Positions 35,894 to 38,527 of a DNA stretch of 38,527 nt are shown here, piece by piece. Both the position numbers and the translations under genes were made by a program. Origin of the DNA: JANXQE01 sp035651635 (GTDB lineage: Bacteria; Verrucomicrobiota; Verrucomicrobiia; Limisphaerales; UBA8199); NCBI GenBank assembly GCA_035651635.1, contig DASRFK010000286.1:1-38527 (forward strand). Direction: 5' to 3'. Each line of letters begins with the position of its first letter. Position 1 is the stretch's first letter. The notes under the pieces are model-generated. The model made no database searches. It saw nothing but the letters and a program-made list of their open reading frames with translations, and was not told the origin of the DNA.

Positions 35894-36132
35894 GCCGGGC
35901 AAGTGTAGTCGCCCGGGCTTGGGGCGCAAGCCAGCGGGCCGAAAGCGCCGAAAGCGCGAAGGCTCTACGACTGGAGTGCGCTGAATCTATCCCGAGCCGA
36001 TGGCGGAATCCACCACGGGTATGATGTTCGCGGACGCCTCTATACTGCATAAGGCATCAAGGCACGAGTTGCGCTTTAACTGATTCTCGTGTCTGATGTG
36101 GTTAGTTCTCCCAGGTGCGCTTAATACTTTAG

Positions 36133-38527
36133 ATGAACGAACCGAACCGCAACGCCAAGCCAGAACCGCCCCGTGAAGAAGCCCTTTCAGCCCCGCACGC
36201 ACGGGCTACGATCAAGCTCGAGCTGACGGATATGCCCGACGAAGCCTTGGGGCAGACGCTTGGCCGCTACAAGTTGCTGGAGAAAGTGGGCGAAGGCGGC
36301 TGCGGGGTGGTTTATGTCGCCGAGCAGATCGAACCGATTCGCCGCCGCGTCGCGCTGAAGATCATCAAGCTGGGCATGGACACCAAGGCGGTAGTCGCCC
36401 GCTTCGAAGCCGAGCGCCAGGCCTTGGCGATGATGGACCATCCCAACATCGCCAAAGTGTTCGATGCCGGCACAACCGAGTCCGGCCGGCCCTACTTCGT
36501 GATGGAATTGGTGCGCGGAGTCCACCTTACTGAATACTGCGACCAGGCGAACCTGAGCGCCAATGAACGGATCGACCTCTTTCTCAAGGTCTGCCAGGCG
36601 ATTCAGCACGCTCACCAAAAAGGGATCATTCATAGAGACATCAAGCCCTCTAACGTCCTGGTCACCCTCCGCGACAATGTGCCGGTGCCCAAAGTTATTG
36701 ATTTCGGCATCGCCAAGGCCACCGAAGGCCGGCTGACCGACGCCACCGTTTATACCCAGTTGCACCAGTTTATCGGCACGCCTGCCTACATGAGCCCGGA
36801 GCAGGCGGAGATGAGCGGGTTGGACATTGATACGCGCAGCGACATTTACAGCCTGGGGGTATTGCTTTACGAGCTGCTGGCTGGCAGCACCCCATTCGAC
36901 GCGAAAGAGTTGATGGCCGCCGGTATCGATGCGATGCGCAAAACCATTCGCGAGCAGGAGCCAATGCGTCCGAGCACGCGTTTGGCAACGCTCAAGGATC
37001 AGGATCTGACCACCACCGCCAAACGGCGCTCCTGCGATGCCCCGAAGCTCATTCACCTGCTCAGGGGTGACCTTGACTGGGTTATCATGAAGTGCCTGGA
37101 GAAGGACCGAGTGCGCCGGTACGAGACGGCTAACGGGTTGGCGGCGGATCTGACACGGTACCTTCAAAACGAACCTGTCGTAGCGAGGCCGCCCAGCAAT
37201 GGCTATCGGTTCCAAAAAATGGTGAGACGCAACAAACTGCTTTTTGCAACAGGCAGTGCCGTGTCCTTGGCCGTGATCGCCGGTTTGGGCTTCTCCAGTT
37301 GGTCATTCCTGCGCGAACGCAAAGCTCACGCCGCTGAACTGACCCAGCATCGAATCGCCGACGAAGAGCGCCATCGAGCTGAAGCTCGCGAAACTGAAGC
37401 CCGCCGCCTGCTTTATGTGGCCGATATGAACCTGGCCCAAAATGCCTGGGAACAAAACCACCTGGGCCGACTACGGGAACTGCTGGCAGACACCCGCTCG
37501 TCTCCGGACCGTGGTTTTGAATGGTACTACTGGCAAGGGCAAAGCCACCAAGCTTTAACAACCCTCCGCGGCCACCAGGATCGCGTGAGCTCGGTGGCCT
37601 TCTCCCCGGACGGCCGGCGGATTGTCACCGGCAGTTATGATCACACGGCCAAGATCTGGGAGGCGAGCAGTGGCCGGGAACTTCTCACGCTGAAAGGGCA
37701 TGGCTATTGGATTGATAGTGTGGCCTTTTCCCCCGATGGCCAATGGATTGTCACCGGCAGCAACGATCGGACGGCCAAGGTGTGGGAGGCGAATAGCGGG
37801 CGGGAACAGCTCACTCTGAAAGGCCATACCAGCGCGGTTACGTCAGTGGCCTTTTCCTCCGATGGCCGCCGGATCGTGACCGGCAGCGGGGATCACACGG
37901 CCAAGGTGTGGGAGGTGAGTAGCGGACGGGAATTGCTCACGCTAACCGGGCATCGCGATACAATTACTTGCGTGGCTTTTTCCCCGGACGGCCAGCGGAT
38001 GGTCACGGGCGATTATGGTGGGGCGGCCAAGGTGTGGGATGCGTCCAGCGGGCGGGTACTGCTCACGTTTGCGGGGCATACGAGCGGGATTACTTCCGTG
38101 GCCTTTTCCCCGGACGGCCGGCGAATTGCGACCGGCAGTTACGATCAGACGGCCAAAGTATGGGAACCGACCAATGGCAAGGAAGAACTGACGTTCAAGG
38201 GGCATAACGATATGGTTCTCAGTGTGGCCTTTTCCCCCGACGGCCAGTGGGTACTTACCGGCAGCAACGATAAGACGGCCAAAGTGTGGGAGGCCGCCAG
38301 CGGCCGGGAACTGCTGACGCTCAAAGGCCACCTTCGCGCGATTTGGGGGGTGGCCATTTCCCCCGACGGTCAACGGATGGTTACGGGCAGTGACGACGGG
38401 ACCGCCAAGGTGTGGGAGCCCACGGCCAATCGGCAACTTCTTTCCCTGAAGGGGCACACCAAAGCGATTACCTCTGTGGCTGTTTCCCCGGATGGCCGGC
38501 GCATATTGACCGGCAGTGACGATGCGA
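36133..38527 (+). CDS. Ser/Thr protein kinase with transmembrane segment and WD40 repeats (truncated by window end)
   Basis: The frame opens at ATG 36133 and stays open to the last base, so the 3' end is missing. A PknB-type kinase domain has the loop VGEGGCGVVY, VALKIIK, catalytic Asp169 in HRDIKPSN, Asp190 in DFGIA and GTPAYMSPEQ. A transmembrane segment is near residues 364-390 (LLFATGSAVSLAVIAGLGF). A charged coil follows, then WD40 repeats in which each 42-residue unit ends in a GH and contains SVAFSPDG, TGS.D.TAKVWE. Seven whole repeats and part of an eighth are visible, starting with GGC at 37570 and spaced exactly 126 bp apart. It is divergent from the dehydrogenase gene. No sigma-factor gene sits beside it within the window. 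Confidence 0.93.
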   Translation, partial: MNEPNRNAKPEPPREEALSAPHARATIKLELTDMPDEALGQTLGRYKLLEKVGEGGCGVVYVAEQIEPIRRRVALKIIKLGMDTKAVVARFEAERQALAMMDHPNIAKVFDAGTTESGRPYFVMELVRGVHLTEYCDQANLSANERIDLFLKVCQAIQHAHQKGIIHRDIKPSNVLVTLRDNVPVPKVIDFGIAKATEGRLTDATVYTQLHQFIGTPAYMSPEQAEMSGLDIDTRSDIYSLGVLLYELLAGSTPFDAKELMAAGIDAMRKTIREQEPMRPSTRLATLKDQDLTTTAKRRSCDAPKLIHLLRGDLDWVIMKCLEKDRVRRYETANGLAADLTRYLQNEPVVARPPSNGYRFQKMVRRNKLLFATGSAVSLAVIAGLGFSSWSFLRERKAHAAELTQHRIADEERHRAEARETEARRLLYVADMNLAQNAWEQNHLGRLRELLADTRSSPDRGFEWYYWQGQSHQALTTLRGHQDRVSSVAFSPDGRRIVTGSYDHTAKIWEASSGRELLTLKGHGYWIDSVAFSPDGQWIVTGSNDRTAKVWEANSGREQLTLKGHTSAVTSVAFSSDGRRIVTGSGDHTAKVWEVSSGRELLTLTGHRDTITCVAFSPDGQRMVTGDYGGAAKVWDASSGRVLLTFAGHTSGITSVAFSPDGRRIATGSYDQTAKVWEPTNGKEELTFKGHNDMVLSVAFSPDGQWVLTGSNDKTAKVWEAASGRELLTLKGHLRAIWGVAISPDGQRMVTGSDDGTAKVWEPTANRQLLSLKGHTKAITSVAVSPDGRRILTGSDDA
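37570..38527 (+). repeat. 126-bp WD40-encoding tandem repeats
   Basis: Repeat starts at 37570, 37696, 37822, 37948, 38074, 38200, 38326 and 38452 are spaced by exactly 126 bp. The DNA is highly similar between units (GTGGCCTTTTCCCC, GGCCAAGGTGTGGGA), indicating recent duplication or gene conversion. The array continues past the window edge. Confidence 0.9.

Noticed and set aside
36187..37215. 342-residue minus-strand frame at the second kinase
   Set aside because: The plus strand encodes canonical kinase motifs HRDIKPSN and DFG; this is its shadow.

Overview
The window most resembles a member of the Verrucomicrobiota, of the Pedosphaera/Limisphaerales type. The evidence is circumstantial: a secreted glycosidase with IPT/TIG domains and a C-terminus ending in the FFRL-type motif common in that phylum, a lamin-tail/CotH secreted protein, an ECF sigma factor paired with a membrane Ser/Thr kinase carrying WD40 repeats, a second WD40 kinase, and dispersed palindromes built on GGAGTCCCGCCTTTAGGCGG. 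Few genes have strong Shine-Dalgarno sequences. No rRNA, tRNA, CRISPR array or transposase gene was seen.

Layout. 1-700: gene-free repeat block, a ~256-bp direct duplication plus a partial third copy, each copy carrying an inverted repeat. 1072-4791: a five-PAS hybrid histidine kinase followed by a NarL-type regulator. 4975-5370 (minus): a fliS-like flagellin chaperone gene. 5729-17130 (plus): a chemosensory cluster of cheA (two CheW-like domains), cheW, a soluble triple-PAS receptor, two cheY, cheB, cheR, HDOD, cheX, cheY, an HDOD/CheX fusion, and HDOD. 17175-23146 (minus): CotH-like, DUF202, a serine esterase, and two unrecognised proteins. 23374-27274 (minus): ECF sigma factor and Ser/Thr kinase-WD40. 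27495-32354 (plus): a 1619-aa secreted glycoside hydrolase. 32428-35893 (minus): dienelactone hydrolase, zinc-ribbon protein, HpcH/HpaI aldolase, D-2-hydroxyacid dehydrogenase. 36133 to the end (plus): a second kinase-WD40 protein, cut off by the window.

How the genes fit together. The chemosensory cluster has a complete core: receptor, CheW, CheA, CheR, CheB, three CheY and CheX-type phosphatases. No cheZ or cheD was seen. The neighbouring fliS and two sigma-28-like promoter matches in the divergent fliS-cheA region suggest control of flagellar motility, although no other flagellar gene lies in the window.

The most unusual part is the 3' block of the cluster (13749-17130). Two full HDOD proteins, a CheX, a CheY and a protein joining the N-terminal half of an HDOD domain to a CheX domain sit in one tight transcription unit. 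This suggests an HDOD branch tied to CheY dephosphorylation. A second candidate for novelty is the unrecognised gene pair at 20895-23146, one member of which has a peptidoglycan-binding-like segment.
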